Origin: an uncultured Oscillospiraceae bacterium
GTDB lineage: Bacteria > Bacillota > Clostridia > Oscillospirales > Ruminococcaceae
DNA length: 64,000 nt
NCBI GenBank assembly: GCA_910586535.1
Contig: CAJUHS010000004.1
Coordinates: forward strand, 62,001-126,000
Reading direction: 5' to 3'
How positions within the stretch are numbered: position 1 is the first letter of the stretch; each line of letters starts with the position of its first letter. Both the position numbers and the translations under genes were made by a program. Under the pieces are notes generated by a model, which worked only from the letters and a program-made list of their open reading frames with translations, did not search any database and had not been told where the DNA came from. Shown one piece after another: positions 24,865 to 32,653 of this stretch.

Positions 24865-26355
24865 ATGAACCCGTCAAATCTGTTCGACTATAAGGATACG
24901 CCGCTGTCTCCGACTCTTGCGGAAAACGTTTCCAATATCGAGACCGTTCTCGGCAAAAGCTCCGACCTGCTGCTGAATCCTTTTTTTATCGGAAACATAG
25001 CCTGCAATCTTATCTGCTTTGAGGGAATGATATCCACCCAGACTATAACCAATCTGATACTGGCTCCGCTGACAAGCCTCGATCCCGAAAAGTACACAAC
25101 AGCCGACAAGCTTTTTTCTCATATACACGATAATATGCTTATGGCTATCGACAGGGGAATGCCCCAGAAGTACGGCGAGCTTATCCACAGACTTATGAGC
25201 GGGTTTGCGGTGCTGCTTATAGACGGCTGCCCGAAAGCCTTTGCCTTCGGAGTTCAGGGCTACGAGACCCGCGGGATAAGCGAACCCTCCACCGAGGGAA
25301 ATATCCGCGGTTCTCACGAAGGTTTTGTGGAAACGGTGCGGACGAATATGTCCCTTGTGCGCAGGAGGATAAAGTCTCCCCTGCTGAGGTTCGAGCTTTT
25401 TCCCATAACCGAGGTAAGCAAGGTGGACGTGATAATCGCCTACATGACCGACCGCGTTCCCATGAAGCTTGTAAAAAAGATACGGAAAAAGCTTGAGGAG
25501 CTTCCCCTTGAAAGCATACTGGGCAGCGGCTACGTTGAGCCGTTTATGGAGAACCCGAAGCCCGCTTTGTTTTCGGGGGTGTCGGTAACGGAGCGTCCCG
25601 ATGTGTTCTGCGCAAAAGTTTTAGAGGGACGTATAGGTATCCTTATCGAGGGCACGCCCTTTGCAATTGTGTGTCCCGCTCTTTTTATCGAGAATTTCCA
25701 GACTTTGGACGACTATAATTTCCGTCCGTTTTACGCATTTATGATACGGTGGATAAGATACTTGTCCTTTTTTCTTGCGGTATTCCTGCCTGCGGTGTAC
25801 GTTGCCGTGGTGACGTTCCACCCGGAGCTATTCAATCACACCCTGCTTATGACCCTTGCTTCCGCGGAACAGACCGCGCCTCTTCCTATTGCCGTTGAGG
25901 CGTTTATAGTACTGCTTTTTTACGAGATAATCCGCGAGGCGGGTGTACGTCTGCCCAAAAGCGTTGGCGGAGCTGTATCTATCGTGGGCGGACTTATAAT
26001 AGGCGACGCGGCGGTGTCCGCAGGGATAATTTCAAACCCGCTTCTGCTTGCCTGCGCCATATCGGTAACGGCTTCATTTGTGATACCGAGCCTTAATCAG
26101 CAGATAACCGTGCTGAGATTCATCGCTGTTGCCGCTGGAGGTATAAGCGGTCTTTACGGAATATCCCTTTTAGCCGCCGCCGTACTGGTGAATATATGCG
26201 CTCTTGAAAATCACGGAGCTCCTGTTATGTCTCCGCTGTCTCCGTTTACTCCGAAAGCCATGCGGGACGTGCTTACACGGATAGGCTTTCCCAGAATGGC
26301 AAAGGGACGGGCAAGCGTTGAAAAGCTTCACGGCGTTGATATGGACCGGCAGTAA
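24865..26355 (+). CDS. gerKA: GerKA-type spore germinant receptor A subunit
   Basis: 496 residues: a soluble N-terminal half (~1-270) and a C-terminal membrane half of 4-5 helices. GerA-family signatures are RIGILIEGTPFAIVCPALF, the EAFIVLLFYEIIREAGVRLP stretch, and the terminal SPLSPFTPKAMRDVL. Together with B and C subunits it forms an inner-membrane ion channel in spores, opened by nutrients. The ATG at 24865, with AAGGAG 6 bases upstream, is preferred over the ATG at 24838, which lacks a ribosome site. First of three genes (A-B-C order). Confidence 0.93.
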   Translation: MNPSNLFDYKDTPLSPTLAENVSNIETVLGKSSDLLLNPFFIGNIACNLICFEGMISTQTITNLILAPLTSLDPEKYTTADKLFSHIHDNMLMAIDRGMPQKYGELIHRLMSGFAVLLIDGCPKAFAFGVQGYETRGISEPSTEGNIRGSHEGFVETVRTNMSLVRRRIKSPLLRFELFPITEVSKVDVIIAYMTDRVPMKLVKKIRKKLEELPLESILGSGYVEPFMENPKPALFSGVSVTERPDVFCAKVLEGRIGILIEGTPFAIVCPALFIENFQTLDDYNFRPFYAFMIRWIRYLSFFLAVFLPAVYVAVVTFHPELFNHTLLMTLASAEQTAPLPIAVEAFIVLLFYEIIREAGVRLPKSVGGAVSIVGGLIIGDAAVSAGIISNPLLLACAISVTASFVIPSLNQQITVLRFIAVAAGGISGLYGISLLAAAVLVNICALENHGAPVMSPLSPFTPKAMRDVLTRIGFPRMAKGRASVEKLHGVDMDRQ

Positions 26356-26435
26356 GCAGTGAACAGTAACCGTCAAACGCGGACGGCTCATCTTCTGTCC
26401 ACTATACTCTGACTATATGAAAAAGGCGGTTTTTT

Positions 26436-27530
26436 ATGGAAGAAACAAAACGCTATATCGGCTGGGGGCAGTTCCTGCTCCTGCTGTTTATGTGCAGGGT
26501 ATTTACCCTTATGACCTTTGTGCCGTTTGCGCGGGACGGAGAGGGACTCTCCCTGCGGCTGACAGCCGCCGCTGTTTCCACGGCGGTACAGGCGGCGCTG
26601 CTGATACCGGTGGTGCTTCTCGGCAGAAGCGCGACCTCGGTGATACTGGATAAAAACAATATATGCGGAACAGTTGCCGCCGCGCTGTATCTGCTGTTTT
26701 TCCTGTTTTACACGGCAAACAGCCTGATGCATTTTCAGCGTTTTCTTAGCGCGCGCTTTTTCCCGTACGCAGACAGTCTGCTCTGGATTGCTGTGATACT
26801 GGCGGTATGCGTATACTGCGCCTGTCTCGGCACGGAGGCTCTGGGACGGAGCGCGGTACTGCTGTTCTGGATATTTATTATTGCTCTCGCAGCAATGGTC
26901 TTTTCCTCTGCGGGAGACGCCGACAGCGCAAATCTGTACTTTGAACCCTTGGAGGCGAGGGGACTTTTCTCCGCAGTTCTGGACGATCTTTCCCGGAACG
27001 GCGAGATATGCGCGGCAGCTTTTCTTGCGGGACGCGTCCGCGATAAGCTGAGGTGCGGCGTTTACGGGTTCCTTACTGCAAAGCTTGTGCTTGCCGAAAC
27101 GGTAATGCTGCTCATCGCCGCAGTTCTCGGGGATTTTGCAGTCCTTTCGGATTACCCGTTTCTCGCCCTCGGTACATTCGGCGGAGAGCGGTTTATTCAG
27201 CGCAGCGACTCCCTCTATCTTATCGTATGGACGATAACCGCCGCCCTGAACGCCGCGCTTTTCCTGCACATTGCCGCCGAGCTTTTCGGGGAGGTTTTCC
27301 CGAAAATGCGCTTCAGGACGGCGGTATCGGCTCTGCTTGTGTTTGGCATTCTTTTCGCTGTAACAACGGCAAGAGGCTCTCTTGAGGAACTGTACAGTCT
27401 TATATGCTCGGGCTGGGCGGTAATTATTTTGGCGGGTATCATTCCCCTTATCGCCCTGATAATTTCGGGAAAAATCGGGAGACGAAAAAGTCCTTCCGAA
27501 AAAATCGAAAGGGGAGAAAGTCTGCAATGA
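26436..27530 (+). CDS. gerKB: GerKB-type spore germination permease (B subunit)
   Basis: 364 residues, about ten membrane helices, APC-superfamily fold. The N-terminus YIGWGQFLLLLFMCRVFTLM and the ARFFPYADSLLWIAVILAVC region fit GerAB/GerKB proteins, the subunit thought to bind the germinant. Start ATG after AAAAAGGCGG. It is 80 bases downstream of gerKA, and its stop overlaps the gerKC start as ATGA. Confidence 0.9.
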   Translation: MEETKRYIGWGQFLLLLFMCRVFTLMTFVPFARDGEGLSLRLTAAAVSTAVQAALLIPVVLLGRSATSVILDKNNICGTVAAALYLLFFLFYTANSLMHFQRFLSARFFPYADSLLWIAVILAVCVYCACLGTEALGRSAVLLFWIFIIALAAMVFSSAGDADSANLYFEPLEARGLFSAVLDDLSRNGEICAAAFLAGRVRDKLRCGVYGFLTAKLVLAETVMLLIAAVLGDFAVLSDYPFLALGTFGGERFIQRSDSLYLIVWTITAALNAALFLHIAAELFGEVFPKMRFRTAVSALLVFGILFAVTTARGSLEELYSLICSGWAVIILAGIIPLIALIISGKIGRRKSPSEKIERGESLQ

Positions 27531-28606
27531 TGAAAATAAAACGTGGGCTGTACCTTGCGGCTGCGGCTCTGACCGCGCTTCTTTTCACGGGCTGCTTCGG
27601 CGGTACGGAGGTTGGCGAAAGAGCGTTCGTCCAGCTTATGGGACTTGAAAAGGAGGACGGCATTTACACCGTCAGCTTACAGCTCTACAAGTCCGAAAGC
27701 GGCACCGCCGAGCCGGACGTAAGCAAAGCAAACAGCGTTTCCGTAAGCGGAAGCGGAGTCACCGTTCAGGCGGCTGTCGCGGACGCGGAAACGGAGGCGG
27801 GAAAGAGAATTTTTCTGGGACATATTAAAATGCTGATAATCGGAAGCGGCATTGAAAATCCATCCGACGAGCTTGCGCTTTTTCTTGACGGAAGCGTTTC
27901 CCCCGCCTGTCCCGTGGCGTATTCCGACGATCCCGCCGCCGTTACGGAAACTCTTCTGACAGACGGTTCATTTTCCGCCGAGCAGCTTATGACCATAATG
28001 TCCCTGACCGCCGCGCAGGGAAAAACCGTCTATACCTCGGCGGCCAAGCTTGCCGCGGATACGGGAGTACTGGACTGCGCGGCGGCGCTGCCAATAGTGA
28101 GAGCGGAAAATAAGACAGTCCGGTTTGACGGTCTGACCTTTGCGCGTAAAAACGGTACTGCCGGATATCTTTCCGAAGATGACGCGGCAGGAGTAAAGCT
28201 GTTGCTTGACGCCTTTGAAAGCGGAGACAAAATAACCGTCCCCGTGACCGTGGACGGCAAGCGCGCAGCAGCTTTCATAACAGGAGCGAAAACAAGTCTG
28301 AAAGCGGAGGAATCGGAGGACGTTCTCACTGTGTCCGCTCACATAAAGCTTAAGCTCTATATTGCCGAAAATCCCGACGGAATAAGCGAACCGCTGATAG
28401 AACAAGCCGTGCGGGAAAGCGTTCGGGATTCCTGCATAGGCGCGTTTTCATCAGCGGTCTGGTACAATTCCTGCGATCTTTTCGGCATAAAAAAGCTTGT
28501 CCGGCGGGACTGTCCCGGGTTTTACGAGCGGTACTGCGAAAACGCCGAAAGCTATCTTGAGGACAGTTCCCTAAGCGTAAGCGTTTCCGACAGGCTTATA
28601 AATTAA
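27527..28606 (+). CDS. gerKC: GerKC-type germination lipoprotein (C subunit)
   Basis: 359 residues with a lipoprotein signal; lipobox LFTGC puts the lipidated Cys at residue 23. The Ger(x)C-type body begins with EVGERAFVQLMGLEKEDG and SLQLYKSES. The C subunit is surface-exposed on the spore inner membrane and needed for receptor function. Start ATG at 27527 overlaps the gerKB stop, with GGGGAGAAAG upstream. Its end is only 16 bases from the convergent GyrI-like gene, with no obvious terminator. Confidence 0.9.
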   Translation: MMKIKRGLYLAAAALTALLFTGCFGGTEVGERAFVQLMGLEKEDGIYTVSLQLYKSESGTAEPDVSKANSVSVSGSGVTVQAAVADAETEAGKRIFLGHIKMLIIGSGIENPSDELALFLDGSVSPACPVAYSDDPAAVTETLLTDGSFSAEQLMTIMSLTAAQGKTVYTSAAKLAADTGVLDCAAALPIVRAENKTVRFDGLTFARKNGTAGYLSEDDAAGVKLLLDAFESGDKITVPVTVDGKRAAAFITGAKTSLKAEESEDVLTVSAHIKLKLYIAENPDGISEPLIEQAVRESVRDSCIGAFSSAVWYNSCDLFGIKKLVRRDCPGFYERYCENAESYLEDSSLSVSVSDRLIN

Positions 28607-28622
28607 CTGCTTTTATCATTTA

Positions 28623-29264
28623 TCAACCGCGGCGCACGGGGTGCCTGATGACCGTCCGAAGCCGTTCGGGAGCGCACTTTCTCGGGTCGGACAAATATAT
28701 CTCGTGGTGAAGTCTTTCTGCGGAAAAGTCCTCCGGCAAGCCGTTTTCCTCCGCAAACTTTTTCATTTTCAGAATACTTTCGGGTTCGCTGTCGTAAGAA
28801 CCCTTGTGCATTATCTGAACGCACAGTCCCTCGGTATTCCTTATAAACCGCGCTTTGCCAAGGTCAAGCTGCGGTTTTTTCTTTGCAAGCTTTTCCCGTG
28901 CGTCTTCAAAGACCCGCTCGGTGACAAATTCGGGCTGGCGTATCATTGACACCCACTTGAATTTGTTTTTGTCGGTAACGTTCAGTCCGTCAAAGTCAAC
29001 ACCGTCCGCATACCAAAGTCCCTCCAGCGGAGGCACCACATATTCGAAATAACCCTCTGGCTGTGTGCCGTTCATTTTGGACATTTTTACCGTAAAAGAC
29101 AGCCCGTACAGAATTTCCATTGCCTCCTTGTAGGCGGGACAGGTGTTGGGGTCGCCCTCGCCGTTCACCGCAAAAAATATCATTTCGGGAACGTCAATAA
29201 GCGAGGGCTTTGCGGCGGGCTGATACAAGTCCTTAAAGGCTTTTTTGTAGTCAAGTTTTTCCAT
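28623..29264 (-). CDS. GyrI-like small-molecule-binding protein
   Basis: 213 residues. The sequence KLDYKKAFKDLYQPAAKPSL followed by VPEMIFFAVNGEGDPN and EGLCVQIMHKGSYDSEP is typical of stand-alone GyrI-like (SOUL-like barrel) proteins, which bind or hydrolyse toxic small molecules. No DNA-binding domain. Last gene of the five-gene cassette; overlaps the DUF3795 gene by 14 bases. The ribosome site AAAGGAAA lies inside the upstream gene. Confidence 0.85.
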   Translation of the reverse strand: MEKLDYKKAFKDLYQPAAKPSLIDVPEMIFFAVNGEGDPNTCPAYKEAMEILYGLSFTVKMSKMNGTQPEGYFEYVVPPLEGLWYADGVDFDGLNVTDKNKFKWVSMIRQPEFVTERVFEDAREKLAKKKPQLDLGKARFIRNTEGLCVQIMHKGSYDSEPESILKMKKFAEENGLPEDFSAERLHHEIYLSDPRKCAPERLRTVIRHPVRRG

Positions 29265-29709
29265 TCAGAACAGTTTCCTTTCCGTTTTCGATAAGAGCAA
29301 TAACGTCCTCCGCTTTGCTGAAAACATCGTAGTCCCCCGTGTAGTTTTTCTGGTCGCGGTGGTAGATAATGCCGTTTTTCTCATTCTCGGCTATCCTTTT
29401 AGCAAAGCGTTCCATACCGTTTTCTTTTATGTACCGCACAAAAGCCACAAGTCTTACGCCGTGCTTGGAAAGGTCGTGCATATCCTTTCCGCAGGGGAAA
29501 TCCGAGCATTCCCAGCAGCCCTTTAAATTCTTTTCGTCACAGCATTTCCGCTGAAAGCAGCAGCACTCTATTTCCTCCTGCCTGCTGAAATTGCAGCCTT
29601 TGCAATGTGTGCGTTCGCTGCAAAGCTCGCAGATAAGTCCGCATGGCGCAACGCTTGCGGAAATCTTTTCTTCAGCGGACTCCAGTGCGTTACACTCATC
29701 ATAGGTCAT
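29251..29709 (-). CDS. DUF3795 cysteine-rich protein
   Basis: 152 residues with a dense N-terminal Cys cluster: VAPCGLICELC, HCKGC, ECCCF, KCCDEK and GCWECSDFPC (about 14 Cys in the first 75 residues), the pattern of DUF3795. Zn or Fe-S binding is likely. The C-terminal half is helical (RFAKRIAENEKNGIIYHRD). Function unknown. Starts with ATGA overlapping the stop of the preceding PNPOx-like gene. Confidence 0.85.
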   Translation of the reverse strand: MTYDECNALESAEEKISASVAPCGLICELCSERTHCKGCNFSRQEEIECCCFQRKCCDEKNLKGCWECSDFPCGKDMHDLSKHGVRLVAFVRYIKENGMERFAKRIAENEKNGIIYHRDQKNYTGDYDVFSKAEDVIALIENGKETVLNGKT

Positions 29710-30158
29710 AGCTTGTACTCCTTTCGGTAGGACAAATTTTCAAAGTCCCAGTATTCCATATAAGGTTTTGCAAGCTCATAGCTCCATGAATATATAAGCG
29801 TGGGGACAAATTCCAAAACCCGTTCCTGTTCAAGCTTCGAGTAGTTCATATAGGCGGGCAGAAAATATTTTTTCAGCGCCTTTGTAAAAAATTCATTTTC
29901 GGCGGGTCTTCCGATATTGCGGCACTTTCCCTCTATGGAAAAGTTTTTAACTGATAACGCGGCGTTTTCATTTTCAGAAAGCTGCCTGAATTTCAGGTAA
30001 TTCTCATCTGTCTGACAGTAAAATTTTCCATTCAGTACCACCGCGCTCACAGGGCGGGAAGTTACTCTGTTTTCGGAGCAGGTGGATAAAACCATTACTC
30101 CGTGAGAACCGATTTTCTTCCACAGAGCGGGAAGCTTTTGTGAAAATTCCGTATCCAT
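29706..30158 (-). CDS. PNPOx-like flavin split-barrel protein
   Basis: 150 residues. MVLSTCSENRVTSRPVSAVV, the following GKFYCQTDENYLKFRQL and ENAALSV form the split-barrel of the pyridoxamine-phosphate-oxidase-like family; members bind FMN, F420 or heme. General stress or detoxification roles are known in the family; the substrate here is unknown. Start ATG at 30158 with GGGGAAG upstream; a longer frame to 30275 runs into the neighbouring gene and lacks homology. Five bases downstream of the ClbS/DfsB-like gene. Confidence 0.82.
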   Translation of the reverse strand: MDTEFSQKLPALWKKIGSHGVMVLSTCSENRVTSRPVSAVVLNGKFYCQTDENYLKFRQLSENENAALSVKNFSIEGKCRNIGRPAENEFFTKALKKYFLPAYMNYSKLEQERVLEFVPTLIYSWSYELAKPYMEYWDFENLSYRKEYKL

Positions 30159-30163
30159 AAAGC

Positions 30164-30706
30164 TCACTTCCCCTTGCAGTTCTTGACGTGGGCTTTCAGC
30201 TTTTTCATCGCCCAGTCGTAGTGGCCTGACGTGTCGGAAACAAAGTAAGAGCCAAGCGCATTTCCGCCCGTCCATTTGAAATATCCTTTTGTGAAAAGCT
30301 CCTCGTTGGTGTATTTTTCCGCAAGCTTCATTGTTTCGGCGTGGGATTTTTCCACAAGAGCCTTTGCCTCCTCAAGCGTTGTGGACTGGTGCTTTTCCCA
30401 AAGCTTTACGTTCATTTCGCCGTAGGTTTTCCAGTTGTACGGCTCGGGGAGAAACGGTTTGCTTTCACCGTTCTCGTTTGCTTTCACCCAGTTCAGGAGA
30501 AGCATATGCCACTCGTAAAGATGGATAAGAACGTCCCGAAGATTTTTGTCCCGCTTCCAATGCGCTTCTTTCTTTTTCACGTCCTCAGAAAAGTCAAAGG
30601 AGGCTTCAAGCTGTTCCTCCGTAAGAGAGGAAATAAGCTTGTTCAGCTTAGCGTAATTTTCATCCGCCGCTTTCAGCAGTTCGTCCTTTGTGGTTGGTCT
30701 GCTCAT
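30164..30706 (-). CDS. ClbS/DfsB-family protein (DUF1706)
   Basis: 180 residues, helical (DinB-like four-helix bundle). The hallmark N-terminus RPTTKDELLKAADENYAKL and the VLIHLYEWHMLLLNWV, FLPEPYNWKTYGEMN stretches identify the family. ClbS in E. coli protects against colibactin by opening its cyclopropane; most Firmicutes members are uncharacterised. Second gene of the cassette, 10 bases behind the first. Confidence 0.88.
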   Translation of the reverse strand: MSRPTTKDELLKAADENYAKLNKLISSLTEEQLEASFDFSEDVKKKEAHWKRDKNLRDVLIHLYEWHMLLLNWVKANENGESKPFLPEPYNWKTYGEMNVKLWEKHQSTTLEEAKALVEKSHAETMKLAEKYTNEELFTKGYFKWTGGNALGSYFVSDTSGHYDWAMKKLKAHVKNCKGK

Positions 30707-30716
30707 AAACTTTACC

Positions 30717-31187
30717 TCATTTCAATCCAATGTAAACGCGTATATCCGCGAATTTCGGGTCGGCGCTGCGGTACTCCTCAAAATCGCAGACATAGGCTCG
30801 GTCTAAGTCCATGACCCATAATTCCTGCCACAGCTTCTGAATCGCGGCAAGCTGTTCCGCCGTATCCATTTCTCCCGTTATGGAAAACACCGCATATTTT
30901 CCCGCAGGGATTCTTATAACGCTCATTCCTTCGGGAAGCTTGTCCGCACCGTTTACTGCGCAGCCTACTGCGGCGGTGTAGTCTCCCTTTTCGTCGGAGG
31001 AATACTCCGTGTACAGACCAAGAGCATAAGCGTCGGTACGGTCTTTCACGGAATTATAAATTCCCTCCGAGTAGAATTTCTGCCAGAGTCCGCCGATGAC
31101 GGCTCCCATTTCGGGAGAGGCGTTGTTTGTCCTTGCGGTAAGGACTGCGGCGTTTTTTTCTTTCAGTTCAACAATTTCGTAATTCAT
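30717..31187 (-). CDS. GyrI-like / AraC effector-binding-domain protein
   Basis: 156 residues: NYEIVELKEKNAAVLTAR, WQKFYSEG, ALGLYTEYSSDEKGDYT and IPAGKYAVFSITGEM are the beta-rich repeats of the effector-binding (GyrI-like) fold without a helix-turn-helix. It probably binds a small hydrophobic or cationic compound. Start ATG at 31187 with GAGG 7 bases upstream. First gene of the cassette, downstream of a promoter region with a CACAT-A-ATGTG dyad. Confidence 0.85.
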   Translation of the reverse strand: MNYEIVELKEKNAAVLTARTNNASPEMGAVIGGLWQKFYSEGIYNSVKDRTDAYALGLYTEYSSDEKGDYTAAVGCAVNGADKLPEGMSVIRIPAGKYAVFSITGEMDTAEQLAAIQKLWQELWVMDLDRAYVCDFEEYRSADPKFADIRVYIGLK

Positions 31188-31222
31188 ATGATTACCTCGT
31201 TTCATTTTTGTTGTTTGAAACG

Positions 31223-31251
31223 AGTATAACACACATAATGTGACAACAGTA
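31223..31251 (-). promoter_or_regulatory. Candidate promoter with operator dyad for the GyrI/ClbS cassette
   Basis: Minus strand -10 TATACT (31228-31223). The -35 is weak. A perfect CACAT-A-ATGTG dyad (31232-31242) lies between the two promoter elements, where a repressor or activator would act. No regulator gene is adjacent. Confidence 0.4.
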
Positions 31252-31339
31252 CGTCATATTAAAAAAGTTTTTAAAAAAAGAGGGCAGACTGTTTGTCCTC
31301 CCTCTTTCCGTTTTTCAAAAATGTTTATGTATAGCTGCA

Positions 31340-31371
31340 TTGCTATATTGCTATATTACTATATTGCTATT
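31340..31371. repeat. Four 8-base tandem repeats at the end of the hemerythrin gene
   Basis: TTGCTATA, TTGCTATA, TTACTATA, TTGCTATT in direct succession. The minus-strand hemerythrin gene stops inside the third unit (TAG at 31361-31359), and its last codons are read from the repeat. Slippage would change the C-terminus. Confidence 0.7.
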
Positions 31372-32261
31372 GCGGATTTTCTTCTTATGCAGAGAGCAAT
31401 ATATCCGTACATAGTCCTCCAAAGCATACTGTAATCGGGATACCCTGCTTCAAAGCTTTCGTAAAAATCCTTGCTCTTTAAAAATACGCTGTTGGTATTT
31501 TCAAGCGCCTCGGATTCAAAAGCCTTGATAACCGTTGAATCAAAGGACTTAACGATCTCCGCGATCATCGGCTGCATTACCTCGCTCAGCTCGAAAGCCT
31601 TTTTGTTCATTATTTTTGATACGACCTTTTCGACCATAGGCTCTTCAACGGCGGTTGTAACGGTATAGACCGTGCCGAATTTGTCGGTAAATTCATCACA
31701 GTAGCAGAAGAGCTTTCCAAGCTCATAGCCCTGATAGTTTTTGCTTACAAGCGTCGCGGGAACCTGAAACAAGCCGTTAATAACGGTTTTGCCGATCTCC
31801 TCCAGCCTGTCCGTTCCGCTGTCGTCGGGTATCTGTTTCCATCTGCTCCGCACTTTTCCGGTTATCGCTTGATCCTCGATAAGAACGTGCGCCGCCAGCC
31901 AGCCTGCGCAGGCTCCCGCAAAATGCTCCATGGACTCCATGGAATAGCCCTGAGACGTTACCTCCCTTTCCAGAGCGGGGATAACCACGTCACGCATATT
32001 GTCGTGAACCTTTTTGTGCATTTTATAGCCATGATAACCGATGGAAAGCTGATAAGCCTCCTCCTCGGCAAAATGCTTTATTGCATAGCTTTTCAGGTAC
32101 TTAAGAGCCTCGATGCAGGTCATTTTGTTTTTTTCAAAATTATTATCCATAAAATTTCTTATGATGCGTCCAACAATTGAAAAAAGCTGCTTGTGAGCGT
32201 CGTCGATTGACTTAACTCCTATGCTGTAGTCATTGCTCCATTCAAAAATATTCTGCTCCAT
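31359..32261 (-). CDS. Bacteriohemerythrin with an extra C-terminal domain
   Basis: 300 residues. The N-terminal hemerythrin domain (~1-135) has the di-iron ligands His23, HxxxE (His63, Glu67), HxxxH (His82, His86) and HxxxxD (His125, Asp130); it binds O2 or serves as an oxygen/redox sensor. The C-terminal ~160 residues (KTVINGLFQVPATLVSKN ... TTAVEEPMVEKVVSKIM) resemble the CheX-type phosphatase fold only weakly. Start ATG at 32261 with GGAGG 10 bases upstream. Divergent from a diguanylate cyclase gene; a functional link is possible but unproven. Confidence 0.87.
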   Translation of the reverse strand: MEQNIFEWSNDYSIGVKSIDDAHKQLFSIVGRIIRNFMDNNFEKNKMTCIEALKYLKSYAIKHFAEEEAYQLSIGYHGYKMHKKVHDNMRDVVIPALEREVTSQGYSMESMEHFAGACAGWLAAHVLIEDQAITGKVRSRWKQIPDDSGTDRLEEIGKTVINGLFQVPATLVSKNYQGYELGKLFCYCDEFTDKFGTVYTVTTAVEEPMVEKVVSKIMNKKAFELSEVMQPMIAEIVKSFDSTVIKAFESEALENTNSVFLKSKDFYESFEAGYPDYSMLWRTMYGYIALCIRRKSAIAI

Positions 32262-32292
32262 AATAATCATTCCTCCCAATGTTATTAATACA

Positions 32293-32321
32293 ATATTAAC
32301 ATATTGCGGATTAAAAGTCAA
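32293..32321 (-). promoter_or_regulatory. SigA promoter of the hemerythrin gene
   Basis: Minus strand TTGACT (32321-32316), 17-base spacer, TAATAT (32298-32293). Confidence 0.8.
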
Positions 32322-32408
32322 GAGTTTCCTGTCAAAATCCAAGGGAATCGATTTTGCAATGCAATGCGGATTTTTGTTTAGCAGGGAGCTCCCGCGGACT
32401 AAGTTCCA

Positions 32409-32438
32409 CTGCGCATACCTGTGCAGATCTGCGCAGAT
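32409..32438. repeat. Three 10-base phased repeats (CTGYGCA) in the hemerythrin-GGDEF spacer
   Basis: CTGCGCATAC, CTGTGCAGAT, CTGCGCAGAT in tandem, each exactly 10 bases, about one helical turn. Positions 32419-32436 are also a near-perfect palindrome (16 of 18). It lies between two divergent SigA promoters, so it may be a shared regulator-binding array. The rest of this 392-base spacer shows nothing else. Confidence 0.5.
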
Positions 32439-32547
32439 TTGTTTAAACAATTACAAAGCATTGTCCTTCAAGGATTAGAAAGCTTGTTGGAATTTTAAAT
32501 TTATTTTATCAGCAAAACTGATTTCCATGATGACCCGTTTGCCGAGG

Positions 32548-32576
32548 TTGACATTTTTATCCGGACGATGTATAAT
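32548..32576 (+). promoter_or_regulatory. Perfect SigA promoter of the GGDEF gene
   Basis: TTGACA (32548-32553), 17-base spacer, TATAAT (32571-32576). Confidence 0.9.
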
Positions 32577-32653
32577 AAATACAATATTCGTCGTATTATT
32601 CCGCCGGTCTGCAGCGGAGGTATGACGCCGAATTTCGGATCGGAGGAAGACGA

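Noticed and set aside
26348..26435. Small gene between gerKA and gerKB
   Set aside because: The 80-base spacer has no frame with a ribosome site; nothing beyond the gerKB ribosome site is seen.
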